This document shows, piece by piece, positions 21,901 through 32,629 of a stretch of 63,561 nt of DNA. Both the position numbers and the translations under genes were made by a program. Every line of letters begins with the position of its first letter. Position 1 is the stretch's first letter. The DNA lies in the NCBI RefSeq assembly GCF_000003815.2, contig NC_049988.1, positions 22,227,308-22,290,868 of the forward strand, read 5' to 3'. The stretch is from Branchiostoma floridae (taxonomy: Eukaryota > Chordata > Leptocardii > Amphioxiformes > Branchiostomatidae). The notes below the pieces were generated by a model, which saw nothing but the letters and a program-made list of their open reading frames with translations, was not told the origin of the DNA and ran no database searches.

Positions 21901-24049
21901 ATTGCATGATGTGCTCTTTTAACTTTGCCCCGTTTGTTTCAATTCTATAATTGCTGAAGAAATCATATTTGTCTGTATTAAAGTCGAGTTAGTGTCAATG
22001 CGACGCAGTCACATCCGTCGAAGGTTGTCATAAGATTTTAATGTCGTAGAGTTATCAACAGTCTATGACAGAATCAACCGGAGGCAAGCTTCTACTGCAG
22101 TCCTTTCGCAACAAGACAGTTGATTTTTATACAGAACTTGTTTGTAATCTGCTTATGATCTTACGACAATCGTACGACGAATATGAGACAGGATTACCTG
22201 CTCTGGAGACGTACAAAGCGTTGGGTATGCTCGCAGCGGCGTCCGCAATGGACTGCCAATCAGTCTGCGGCTGCTGCATGGGTGTGGTGCCTGGGGGAAA
22301 ATCATAAAATTAAACACACTCCAGATATAGGACAAAATGTACGTATAAAAGCGAGACAGGAACAGGACGCCGTAAGCAGACTTAAAAAACGATTTACCTG
22401 CTCCGGAGGCGTACATAGGGTTGGGCACACTCGCAGCGGCGTCGGCACGTGCCTGAAAATCAGTCTGCTGCCGATGCATGGGTGTGGTGCCTGGAGAAAA
22501 ATTACAAAATTAAAATGGCGCCGGCGGTATGAATAAAGCAGCCAGTCACTTCAAGATTTTAATAAAGCAATATACAACATGATTTGAACAAATATATATC
22601 CATCAACTAGAGTCCATTCCAAGAGACCATGAAGGTTTTCTAGGTGATATTTGTAATAAGTCTGATTTATTTTCAATAAAAAAAATTTCAATAATGATTA
22701 AATTTTTTTTCAAAAAATTAACTAAGAAAATACTCATCTTTTTGAATTCGTTTGAATATTTTAGAAACATTTTGAAAGTAACTGTACAAAAATATCTTTA
22801 TTTAGAATAATTGTGAAACCTCTGTGTGATTCTTTGACATTATTTACATATATTTGTAAACTTTGTCAAATGGTAAAATTAGTTTATTGCCCCTATAAAA
22901 GTAAGCCCTATTGTAGCCTCTGTATATTTTTAGATTTCATAGCTGGGCACTGGTGGATCCTTTGTGGTGGGCCATTGTTGCATGGCACCCAACCATACTT
23001 TGCAAGGATGTGTGAATTGCTATCTTCCCAGCCCCCTGAACCATTTACAAAAAATGGTAGAAAATGGTAGAAAGTGGTAAATAATGGTAGAATGCTGTTA
23101 TCATTATTTAGAAACCATTAGAAGTATCCAATTCCACAGCATGAATATTTCCAAAGTTTTACAGGACCAGAGAAATATTTATAAAGGTGAAACAGTGTTA
23201 GAAATATTTCTGAAGTATCAAATGTCCTAGACATATAATTACAAAACTTTAAAATCAGTTCTAAACAATGGCAACAAACATCCGCACGGTGACTTAGAAT
23301 GGACTCTATAGTAGTATCATTTTATTAAGAACACAAGCACAACTGTGGCAAATTGACACCTTTCTCCTGTTATTATTGCACTATCAGAAAGCCATTCTTC
23401 AAACTCGAGTTGCTTTTGTCGCATGGCAGACTAGATAGGACTTGTGATGACATCACAGTAAACGTAGCGACGAGGTTTGAAATTAGAATCTGGGTTCGAA
23501 AAATATTATATTTACGAGAAAAAAGAGATCATCGTGGTTACCTTAAATTGTGCGATATCATAATATTGCATACATTTTCTGGCTTTTAATGGTACGTTTC
23601 ATCTTGAGCAGCGATTCCGGGTTCCAAACTGGTTGTCTTCAGCCAGACGCACCTACTCTTCTCGATAAGTGAGCCGGGCTATTTTACTTACAGAGGTTTG
23701 TCAATTGACAATAGAGGACATTATAGCGCTGGCGCATTCCATGTACGGGGGTTTACTTCGCCATACGAAATGTTGGATGCAACGCCTCATTACACCATTC
23801 CGCAAGCAGGGGTAGACAAAAAAACTGTCATAGATGTGCATCTTTCGACCTTCATGCCTCGGCCGAATGATATTTGGAAGAATAAAAATATGGAATAGCC
23901 TGGCACTGATTAATTTTAAACCTTAGTGTTGTCATTACATAGATTTTTAAACAAATCCCATTGGCCGCTGATATATGTAGAGAGAAAATATTCAAAACAA
24001 TATTTTTACCCGTGTCATCAGTTTGGGACTGCTGTTGCCCTCCCGGCAT
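18971..24049 (-). CDS. C-type lectin gene 4: longest neck, QPN-type CTLD
   Basis: Exons: 24049-24010 (MPGGQQQSQTDDT), cassettes 22490-22398 (NPMY) and 22290-22198 (NALY), membrane 21301-21156, neck 21007-20134, CTLD 19737-19342, last exon 18981-18971. The joined CDS is 550 residues. The neck exon is 874 nt (residues 125-415) with 16 repeats of 14 or 17 residues, including a duplicated five-repeat block. Two repeats read LKCDQNG and put cysteines into the stalk, which could link subunits (inference). The CTLD has QPN in place of EPN and WAD in place of WND, plus an extra Cys in DCVCY, so the usual calcium/sugar site is altered and specificity is uncertain. Intron 1 is interrupted by a 697-bp TIR element absent at the equivalent site in the gene 5 copy. 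Gene 7 is the duplicate. Confidence 0.86.
20134..21007 (-). repeat. Neck repeats of gene 4 with a 237-nt higher-order duplication
   Basis: Sixteen units of 42 or 51 nt. Units 2-6 (20923-20687) and 7-11 (20686-20450) form the same five-unit block (14-17-17-14-17 residues) twice, marked by STSVHA and LKCDQNG. The antisense strand is also open through the array, which creates spurious frames. Confidence 0.85.
21489..21516. repeat. CATA tetranucleotide microsatellite
   Basis: About seven CATA units in the intron between the membrane and cassette exons of gene 4; the matching tract of gene 7 is near 46217-46240. Confidence 0.85.
22610..23306. mobile_element. Tc1/mariner-type MITE in gene 4 intron 1
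   Basis: A 697-bp AT-rich insertion bounded by inverted GAGTCCATTC / GAATGGACTC and flanked by TA (22608-22609 and 23307-23308). The equivalent site in the gene 5 copy (about 31.88 kb) reads straight through CAACTATAGTAG and is empty. No transposase ORF, so non-autonomous. Confidence 0.8.
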
Positions 24050-25325
24050 GGTGCGACTTGTCAGGTTTCTGCACAGCAAAAAAACACGCCCTGCGTCAGG
24101 CGGGGTCCGAGACGCAATGTGAAATAGAAGAAATTAGAAACCAAAGATGAAAGATAATTATGGGTGGCAAACAAAGCACGTTTCCAGACAAATCAGATAC
24201 ACACGTGATCGTTTTCTTTCTTTGTTTATTACATATTAAAAGAGAGGTATCGAAAACAATTTTGAAATACATTCTACCTTTTGATCATGTTTGGAAACTC
24301 ATCACATATATTGAATCCATCTCTATTCACCTATAAGAGAAAATAGTTGTGTTTTTGTTCTTCCTTTAAAATTTTCTGTCTTCGTCACACATGTAGTCAG
24401 TAAACACACTTAAGAATTTTACGTTTCATGCTTTTATAGATTTTCTACAATAAATTTCCATTTGGCGTCTTCACTAAAGCATCACCTAAGTGACAAACTC
24501 GTGCTTAGCGCTGCAGTATTGCTAAGAGTTGTCAGGTGGCGTCACTTACATGTCAGAACGTCAGGGTCGACAAGGAGAATATGTATATTTTGTTAAACCG
24601 ATTTGGGTAAACTCGTAGAAATGAATTTGATTCATGCATCCCTGTAAATTATCTGACAGATTTTGATATAAAAATGTAGAAATAAGTATATTTTATCATA
24701 ATAATTTTAATTTTCGTGTCTTGCAGTGCATAAATATGAAATACACATGAATATACCAAGTAATACCTTAATTAGTCTGATGACGTAAGATCACATTTAC
24801 CTTTATTTGGAGGGATGACGTGTCCTTAGGTGGTGCGAATGGCATTTTGTTTTTCTGCAAGTGGCAGACTAATTTTCTGGGAAAAGAAGTTAATCTGGAC
24901 TGAGACGGAGAAACATGAAAAAGTTTGTGTGTGAAAACTCTTAAGTGTTGATGTAGTCATTAAATCCGCGTGTTTTTCTGGATACGTTGCAAGCCCTTCC
25001 TGAAATTTTGGGTAAAACACGTCAAGTGTACTATAATATAGCACTATGTGCTGTAATAACTTACATTCCTCCCAACTGTAACAACATAAGAAACAGGGAA
25101 TTTCAGAGTTTGTTTTCATAACGTTTAATTTCAGTCATATGATCATGTAAATTTTTATAACAGTGATTGACAGATTTCATGAACGTCAGGGAACAGCGCA
25201 GCAATTGTCGTATACTGTCTCTCTTTCCAATATAAGCTTAACCACGACCTTCGCCAAGTAAGTTTGTCTCAATGCAAATGATGTACAAAGAAGGCTCTTA
25301 TCAGCACAATTTACCTGGTTTTCTA

Positions 25326-25364
25326 ATCAATTATGCAAATTTAGTCATGATTTGCATAATTGAT
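25326..25364. promoter_or_regulatory. Octamer inverted repeat (ATGCAAAT pair)
   Basis: Perfect 15-bp arms, ATCAATTATGCAAAT and its complement, around a 9-bp spacer. Each arm holds ATGCAAAT, the POU/Oct octamer. Copies at 5317-5355 and 49359-49397. Function is inferred from the motif only. Confidence 0.5.
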
Positions 25365-26070
25365 ATCTATTTGCGTTCCTCTCGTACTACGTTTCAAGCC
25401 TATACACACCTGCACACACATGCCTATATTTACAAATACACACACAATGTGCTTATACACAGATGCTTAGACACACATATACATGCATGTATGCACAGTG
25501 CCACATAGTTCACACACATGGATGCAGTGTATATGCACACGTATACATACACATGAAATTAACACACACAATCATGTGCGCACACACATACGCCGCACAG
25601 CGTATACGCACACATACACATTAACACACACACATGTCTGTACGATATATGTTTTTCTTTCAGTTCAGCATAACCAGAATATTTTTTTTGTCCAAAAACC
25701 ACGGAATTGAATTGATGAGGCCTAAAGATACCAGAGCTCCACAATGATAATACACAACATACCCAGTTAACACAAACAACAACAACAGGTCATATTTACA
25801 TTCGTCTAAAGGGATGATGTGGCATCACGTGGTAGGATGGCATTTTGTTTTTCTGCAAGTGGCAGACTAATTTTCTGGGAAAAGAAGTTAGTCTGTGCTG
25901 GGAGGGAGAAGCATCAAAAAGTTTGTACGTGAGAACTCATAATGTAGTCACTGAATCCCCATGTTTTTTTTTTTCTGGAGACATTGCAGACCCTTCCTTT
26001 GTGCACCAGTTTCCATCATTTTATAAACTGATGAACGTCTGAGACTGTATGGTAGTTTAGAAATGAGATA

Positions 26071-27037
26071 CAGTCAAACCTGCCCGAGCGACCACCTCTT
26101 CTCAGCGACCACCTGGCCATTTCGACCGCTTTTTCTCGGTCCCGATTTTTTTTCCCATTGACGTAAGCATTAAGCGACCTCTTCTCAACGACCACCTGGC
26201 CAACGCGACCGCGACTGGCCCAAATTGGGACTCATAACGACCGCATCATTTTCAAAATTGAGGTTTTCATCGATTTTTTTATGATAACTAGCGCTATTTT
26301 GTGGCGAAATCGGCCAGTTTGCGTCGGATTTTGACTGCCATTACAATGTTATGTTTAGAATAAAGATGGCGGCGGTCAATGGGTGGATCAATGGGGCAAT
26401 CTACTGTAATATGGGAGGAAATTTGTAACAAAATCCAAATTTATTTGTTGTAGAAGTTTTTTTTTTCTTCTTAAATCTATATCATTATAAAGTGAACATA
26501 TGCTGAAACGTATATAGCCTCATACTCAAGATCTGTGTGGCTCATACCTTTTGAAGAAAGATCTGTGTGAGTGCTTTTGTCCAACTGTACTGCACATCCA
26601 CCCATGGGTAAGTACGCTATCGGCCGCGCGCGAGACGTACCGGGCATCGAATTCGAAAGGTGCACCGTACTTATTTCAGATACAGCGATCAAGAACACAG
26701 CGACACATAAAGGCTTGTATGGTAACAGACAGCATCAAAGTTCCCTTACTGTCTAGTCCGTTAGTGTACAAATATTGAGCTTTAAAAAACTGTATCGAAT
26801 AAAAGCTCAAAAGCTTAAGCTTGGGGTTAAATTTACAGTTTACAGTGTGCGTGTTGTATTTGACATTAAAGACCTCGCTTCTTTGCGTGCGCTTGCTATC
26901 TGCCATTAAACACAACGCAAACCATTTATACTATGCATCGGGCATGTTGTGAGTCGATACTCTTCTCAGCGACCACCTGTCCAAATCGACCGCTTTTTCC
27001 CGGTCCCCCAGGTGATCGTCTTGGGCAGGTTTGACTG
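26071..27037. mobile_element. Mariner-like MITE with CAGTCAAACCTG ends
   Basis: A 967-bp insertion with TIRs CAGTCAAACCTGCCC / GGGCAGGTTTGACTG and TA on both sides (26069-26070, 27038-27039). The duplicate locus near 50.08 kb reads GAAATGAGATAGTTGTG with no insert. Inner sequence repeats GCGACCACCT near both ends. No intact transposase. Confidence 0.85.
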
Positions 27038-28618
27038 TAGTTGTGTTTTAAATAGTTCCTATATTTGTATTTGTCGGGGAGTTTCTTTCTTCAGTGTTGT
27101 ATTTACCTCTATGAAAATTGAAGGCATTGCTGTTGGTGTCTGTCTATGCAACTTTCCGTTCAAAACGCTGTGAAGGGTGTGGATTACTTGACTGCGTAAT
27201 CTAACTTTGGGCGGGGGTAAGTTTGTTTGAATTTGATGGACTTTTGATGGTTTTTGTTACAACATCTTTCAAAAGATAAAAAATCCCAATGGAAGATCTA
27301 GAATGAATGATTTGGTCTTGTAAAGCAGAACTAAGCTGCGCCCTTTGGTCAAGAAAAGGTCGCCAAAAGTGGCATACAGGCCTCAGAATGTTTTGATAGT
27401 GAGTGTCCAAAATCTGGATATTAACTAGTTATAGTATGTATGGAGCGCACTGATTCTCACGCTAACCGACATCTTTCTCACCAAGTCACCCCTAAGTAAG
27501 ACAACCGGAGCCGCAGAGTTCCCGTTTACAACTTTTATTCAGTCTGTCACACAGACCGGTTTCATCAATCTGGCTTCTTCAGTGGTCCAGGCTCAAATGA
27601 GCACAGTCTACAAACATTGGAGAACAGCAAAAAAATCTCTATAACTTGGTTCAGTCTTGTTACAAAGGATCTTCCATCAATAAATACCAGCAGTTCTGGC
27701 ACTGTGCTCTTTTACAACAACAAAAGGAAGTCCGTCTATTGTGAAAACAGTGAGGTTACGCTTAATTACTATAAGTGAAGTTGTTCTTACATTTTGTTAA
27801 TCCTGTCTGTTCAGCTTTTGTAGGAAACGCTCCAAAAACAGGCAATGGGTTTAATACAGCAAAACCAGGAGCTTTCCACTTTCTAGAATATTTTCTATGT
27901 TTAAAATATGGCTATGTGCATATCTTACAAAATGTACATTTTGCCGGTATGCACACTAAGGCGTGTCTACCACTGTACAGTATGTGATCCATTGCTTTGG
28001 TGCCCATTCACTATTTCTTCTGTTAGTTTTCGACTCGACAAACTCTTAAACGTGTTCAGAAAACGACATGCTGAAATCTCTATAACTTGGTTCAGGCATG
28101 TTACAAAGGAACCTCCATTAATAAATACAAGCGGCCACTTCTGCCATTTGCTTTTTACTACAACAAAAGGAAGTTTGCCTATTGTGAAACGACAGAGATT
28201 ACGTATTATTACTATTAGTGAAGTTATGCTTACATTTTTTTGTACTGTCTGTTCAGCATTTTGTACGAAATGGACAAAAAGCAGGCAACAGAAGCTTGTT
28301 GCGGTCAAATCAGAAGCTTTTCCCTGTCTAGAGCGTTCTTCATGTAAATGAACTCCTGGCTAATGCGAAAACATAATGTAAATACTTTATACATATGAAA
28401 ACTAAGGCCCTTCTACCATTTACAATAAGTGATCCATTGCTTTGGTACCCATTCACTATTTCTTCTGTTAGTTTTATACTCGACTTTTAACAGCTTCAGA
28501 GAACAACGTACTGATTTCGTCTGTTGCTATAATTCCAGGTTTCACGTATTGCTGGTCAGTTTTACTGCGGATGGTCGGAGAGCCGCTGTGAAGTGGTGGT
28601 GAGAGTTCCGCCTGTCGC

Positions 28619-31600
28619 CTACGGAAGTCCTGGAAAACATGAGTATTAGGGGGATGAGATGTGATGTGTTTTGACATGGTATACAACAAGAGCATCAATG
28701 GTCTAACGTGTTTAGTCCGATGGATACTTCTGGCATGTTTAAAAGATAGAAATGTGTCAGGAAATGGGACGGTTAGAGCCAGTACCTGGGAAAGCCTGGC
28801 ATATGAAGCTAAACGCCTTGTCGCATGGGTAGTCGTGCCACTTGTTCCAGTATACGTAGTAACAAACGCAATCTTCTTTGCCTCCCGTATTGCTCGGTTC
28901 TCCTGGACCCCAGGAGTTGTACGTTCCAAGTGCAGAACCATCCACCCACTCAAAGCTTCCCTCTTTGCGCTGATCGTGCAGGCCGAACCAGAAGTGACCA
29001 CCGTAGCTCACGGACTTACGGTACAAGGAGATCAAGAAGTAGTTGGTCCCAGCGTCTCGGGGCATGGCGAGGGTACCGCCGTCTTCACGACAGGCCGCGG
29101 CCGCATCGCTGAAGGTTTTCCCTGTGTTGAAGGCCTTGTAGCAGATTCCATGGTACATTGTGTAACCTTTAGTACAAGATGCTGGGAAACACGCTTTACA
29201 TTACTATCGGATTAATGTAATAGGAAGAAAAACTAGCAATTCTGATTCATTTGATATGCTTCATTAGGTGATAACAGCATAACTGTAATTGATATGAGTC
29301 ATTAAAACTCTATTCTAAACATTAACAAGCAATCAAAATGGTTTATTTGTCAGAAAGGCGTGGCAGACAAAGGCTAGATTATGCCCTTTTTACAAAGCAA
29401 ATAAAGTATTGCACACACCATACATTTAAAACGACTTAAAATCATTCACAAGTATGACATTAAAGTAATGTAGTGGCGTTAAAGGTTAAAATAGCTTAAA
29501 ATTCAATATGGACTAGATCACTTCAAGAAATTGAGAATGCGCACCAGTGATTGGACTTGACTATTGGAAAATCTGTATACATAGATTAGATCTAGAATAT
29601 ATGAGAATTCTTTTGCACAACCAAAATTTGACTTACTTGCTGACGTTTCGATGTCTGTCAGACATCTTCCTCAGAGCTTCTAACTGGAGTTCTGCTTCTC
29701 GCCGCTATATGTAGCCGATGTAGGTGGCGCTTTTGCGGCGAGAAGAACACTATCCCAAACGTGGCTCAGCTTGTACCCCCGCTCGTCCCGGTTCATCACT
29801 GGGGCGGACTTCCTTATCCAGACTGCTTCTTTAATCCAACGTATTCGTCTGTTGTCTTCTCGATCTATAACCTTGGCAAGTAAGTCAAATTTTGGTTGTG
29901 CAAAAGAATTCTCATATATTCTATATTCTAACAACCTGATGAAATTATTTTCGGTAGATTAGATCTGTTTTACACTAATGATGTTAAAGAAATCATGTTT
30001 TGTACTAACGAATTTCTCGAAAGCGCTGCTTCAAGGTGGTGACTCGGCTGCGCTCGCCGGTCAGGTTGCGCTTCAAGGCGTCAACAGTGGTGGGCATGTC
30101 GTCTTGGTCGCGCTTCAAGGCACCAACAGCGGTGGACAGTTGGCGCATGTCGTCTTGGTCGCACTGCAAGGCGTCAACAGTGGCGGACAGTTGGCGCATG
30201 TTGTCTTGGTCACGCTTCAAGGCGTCAACAGTGGCGGACATGTCGTCTCGGTCGCGCTTCAAGGCGTCAACAGTGGTGGACATGTCGTCTTGGTCGCGCT
30301 TCAAGGCGTCAACAGTGGTGGACAGTTGGCGAATGACGTCTTGGTCGCGCTTCAAGGCGTCAACAGCGGTGGACAGTTGGCGTATGTCGTCTTGGTCGCG
30401 CTTCAAGGCGTCAACAGTGGTGGACAGTTGGCGAATGACGTCTTGGTCGCGTTTCAAGACGGTGAACAATTCGGATACCCCCTACAAACGTTTAACAGGA
30501 TATTCTATTACGTACTTCAGAATGATAAACGTAATAAAAAGATAACAAAGCAAACATTCAAACACTAAAGGAGCAACAATGGTGTTTACCTCTTTATTGA
30601 TGAACATCAGAGGGGCGAGTCCAACAGCGACCAGGCTTAGCAGCACGGCAATGCCGGCGGCGATGCAGCTTTGGTGGGAGCGGATGAAGCTACAGAGAGC
30701 ACCGCGGCCGCTTGCTTCACTTTGATACATGCGGTCTGTTACAAATTAATAGCTTTTAAAAAAGTGTATGCTTTTAAAAACGCTAAACTGTAGTTTTTAA
30801 CACAAACTTCGGATTTGTCCAAATTTGTTACAGTCCAACGCCAGTCTTTGTTAAGGAACGACAAACTCTGACAAAGATCAACAGCACGGTAGACCCTGTA
30901 CAGATACATTAAGGAAAGATCTTACAAATAGCTAGCCGATCCTTTTGATATTAGAGCAATGATTTTTACAGTACTGGACAATATTACTACCGGTCACATC
31001 TGACAATTTAGCACTAAATGTTGTTCTTGAAACGAAGCAATCTGCCAGAAAAGAAAGGTTTGATAAGAAAGTCACATGGTGTGCTCTTTTAACTTTTCGG
31101 CCCGTTTGTTAATGTTTTATAATTCAAGACGGCGTCGATGGATTGCTTTTGAAATCAGATCTGTATTGCAGTCGAGTTAGTATCGTGGCGACAGGTAACG
31201 ACGCAGACACATTCGAAGTGGGCTGTCGTGCGATTGTGATGACGGAGAATTTTCAAGCAGTCTACCACAGCAGCAACCGCCGACAATGACCTAAGAAACT
31301 CTTTCTGTAACCATGGTAACAGTCAACTGAATTTTGTAGGACACCCGCATTACTTACTCAGGAATGCAATCGTGCGACAATCGTGCGACAATCCTACGAC
31401 AATCGTGCGGCAATCCTATGATGCATGTGACCAGACACAGCATGACATGGACCGCAGGAGTACAAAGTTTTACCTGCTCTGGAGACGTACAAAGCGTTGG
31501 GTATGCTTGCAGCGGCGTCGGCAATGGACCGCCAATCAGTCTGCGGCTGCTGCATGGGAGCACTTGTGGAGCCTGGAGGAAAATTACAAAATTAAGGACA

Positions 31601-32629
31601 CACTCAGTTTGGCAAAAATATTAAAAAAACAGACAAGAACAGAACGCTGTATGTGGACTTGACAAACGATTTACCTGCTCTGGAGACGTACATAAGGTTG
31701 GGCACACTCGCAGCGGCGTCGGCACGTGCCTGAAAATCAGTCTGCTGCATGGGTGTGGTGCCTGGGGGAAAATTACAAAATTAAAATGGCGCCGGCGGTA
31801 TGAATTAAGGAGAACAGTCACTTCAAGATTTAATGACATCAAAATACAACATGATTTGAACAAATATATTTCCATCAACTATAGTAGTATCATTTTATTA
31901 AGAACACAAGCACAACTGTGGCAAATTGACACCCTTCTCCTGTTATCATTGCACTATCAGAAAGCCATTCTTCAAACTCAAGTTGTTTTTGTCGCATGGC
32001 AGACTAGATAGGACTTGTGATGACATCACAGTAAACGTAGCGACGAGGTTTGAAATTAGAATCTGGGTTCGAAAAATCTTATTTTTAAGAGAAAAAACAT
32101 TGTTTGATCATCGTGGTTACCTTAAATTGTGCGATATCATAATATTGCATACATTTTCTGGCTTTTAATGGTACGTTTCATCTTGAGCAGCGATTCCGGG
32201 TTCTAAACTGGTTGTCTTCAGCCAAACGCACCTACTCTGCTCGATAACTGTGTCGGACTATTTTACTTACAGAGGTTTGTCAATTGACAATAGAGGACAT
32301 TATAGCGCTGGCGCATTCCATACACGGGGACTTACTTCGCCCTACGAAATGTTGGATGCAACGCCTCATTACACCATTCCGCAAGCAGGGGTAGACAAAA
32401 AAACTGTCATAGATGTGCATCTTTTGAGCTTCATGCCTCGGCCGACTGATATTTGGAAGAATAAAAATATGGAATAGCCTGGCACTGATTAATTTTAAAC
32501 CTTAGTGTTGTTATTACATAGATTTTTAAACAAATCCCATTGGCCGCTGACATATGTAGAGAGAAAATATTTGAAAAAAATATTTTTACCCTTGTCATCA
32601 GTTTGGGACTGCTGTTGCCCTCCCGGCAT
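28619..32629 (-). CDS. C-type lectin gene 5: degenerate sugar-site motifs
   Basis: Exons: 32629-32590 (MPGGQQQSQTDDK), cassettes 31761-31675 (NLMY) and 31572-31474 (NALY), membrane 30735-30590, neck 30481-30010, CTLD 29181-28786, last exon 28629-28619 (ends GLP, not GRP). The joined CDS is 416 residues. The neck (125-281) starts GVSELFTV, as in gene 1, and has eight repeats; its donor is GTTAGT, weaker than the GTAAGT type of its relatives. The CTLD starts SCTKGY and has EPS for EPN and WHD for WND, so canonical mannose-type binding is doubtful. The intron between neck and CTLD holds a Penelope-like fragment flanked by 48-bp inverted repeats. The reading frame is intact throughout, so a diverged functional lectin is as likely as a decaying gene. 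The inverted 5' copy is gene 1. Confidence 0.83.
29593..29923 (-). mobile_element. Penelope-like element fragment with inverted ends
   Basis: A short minus-strand frame (within 29680-29934) reads DREDNRRIRWIKEAVWIRK, then NRDERGY and HVWDSVL, the pattern of the C-terminal GIY-YIG endonuclease end of Penelope-like retroelements. Perfect 48-bp inverted repeats lie at 29593-29640 and 29876-29923. It sits in the neck-CTLD intron of gene 5. Severely truncated. Confidence 0.65.

Larger units (their letters stand above)
10140..27500. repeat. Direct segmental duplication, copy A (genes 3 and 4)
   Basis: Collinear with about 34.9-50.5 kb (copy B, genes 6 and 7); offset about 24.8 kb, falling to about 23.0 kb across copy A insertions at 22610-23306 and 26071-27037. 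Exon structure, microsatellites and flanks match in order. Confidence 0.8.
24050..28618. other. Gene 4 upstream/gene 5 downstream region
   Basis: Includes the gene 4 promoter side, two TGACGTG-type blocks (24.8 and 25.8 kb), the octamer inverted repeat (25326-25364), CA-rich tracts (25400-25640), the mariner-like MITE, and the AATAAA block downstream of gene 5 (AATAAA on -, 27534-27539). No coding exon was recognised. Confidence 0.55.
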
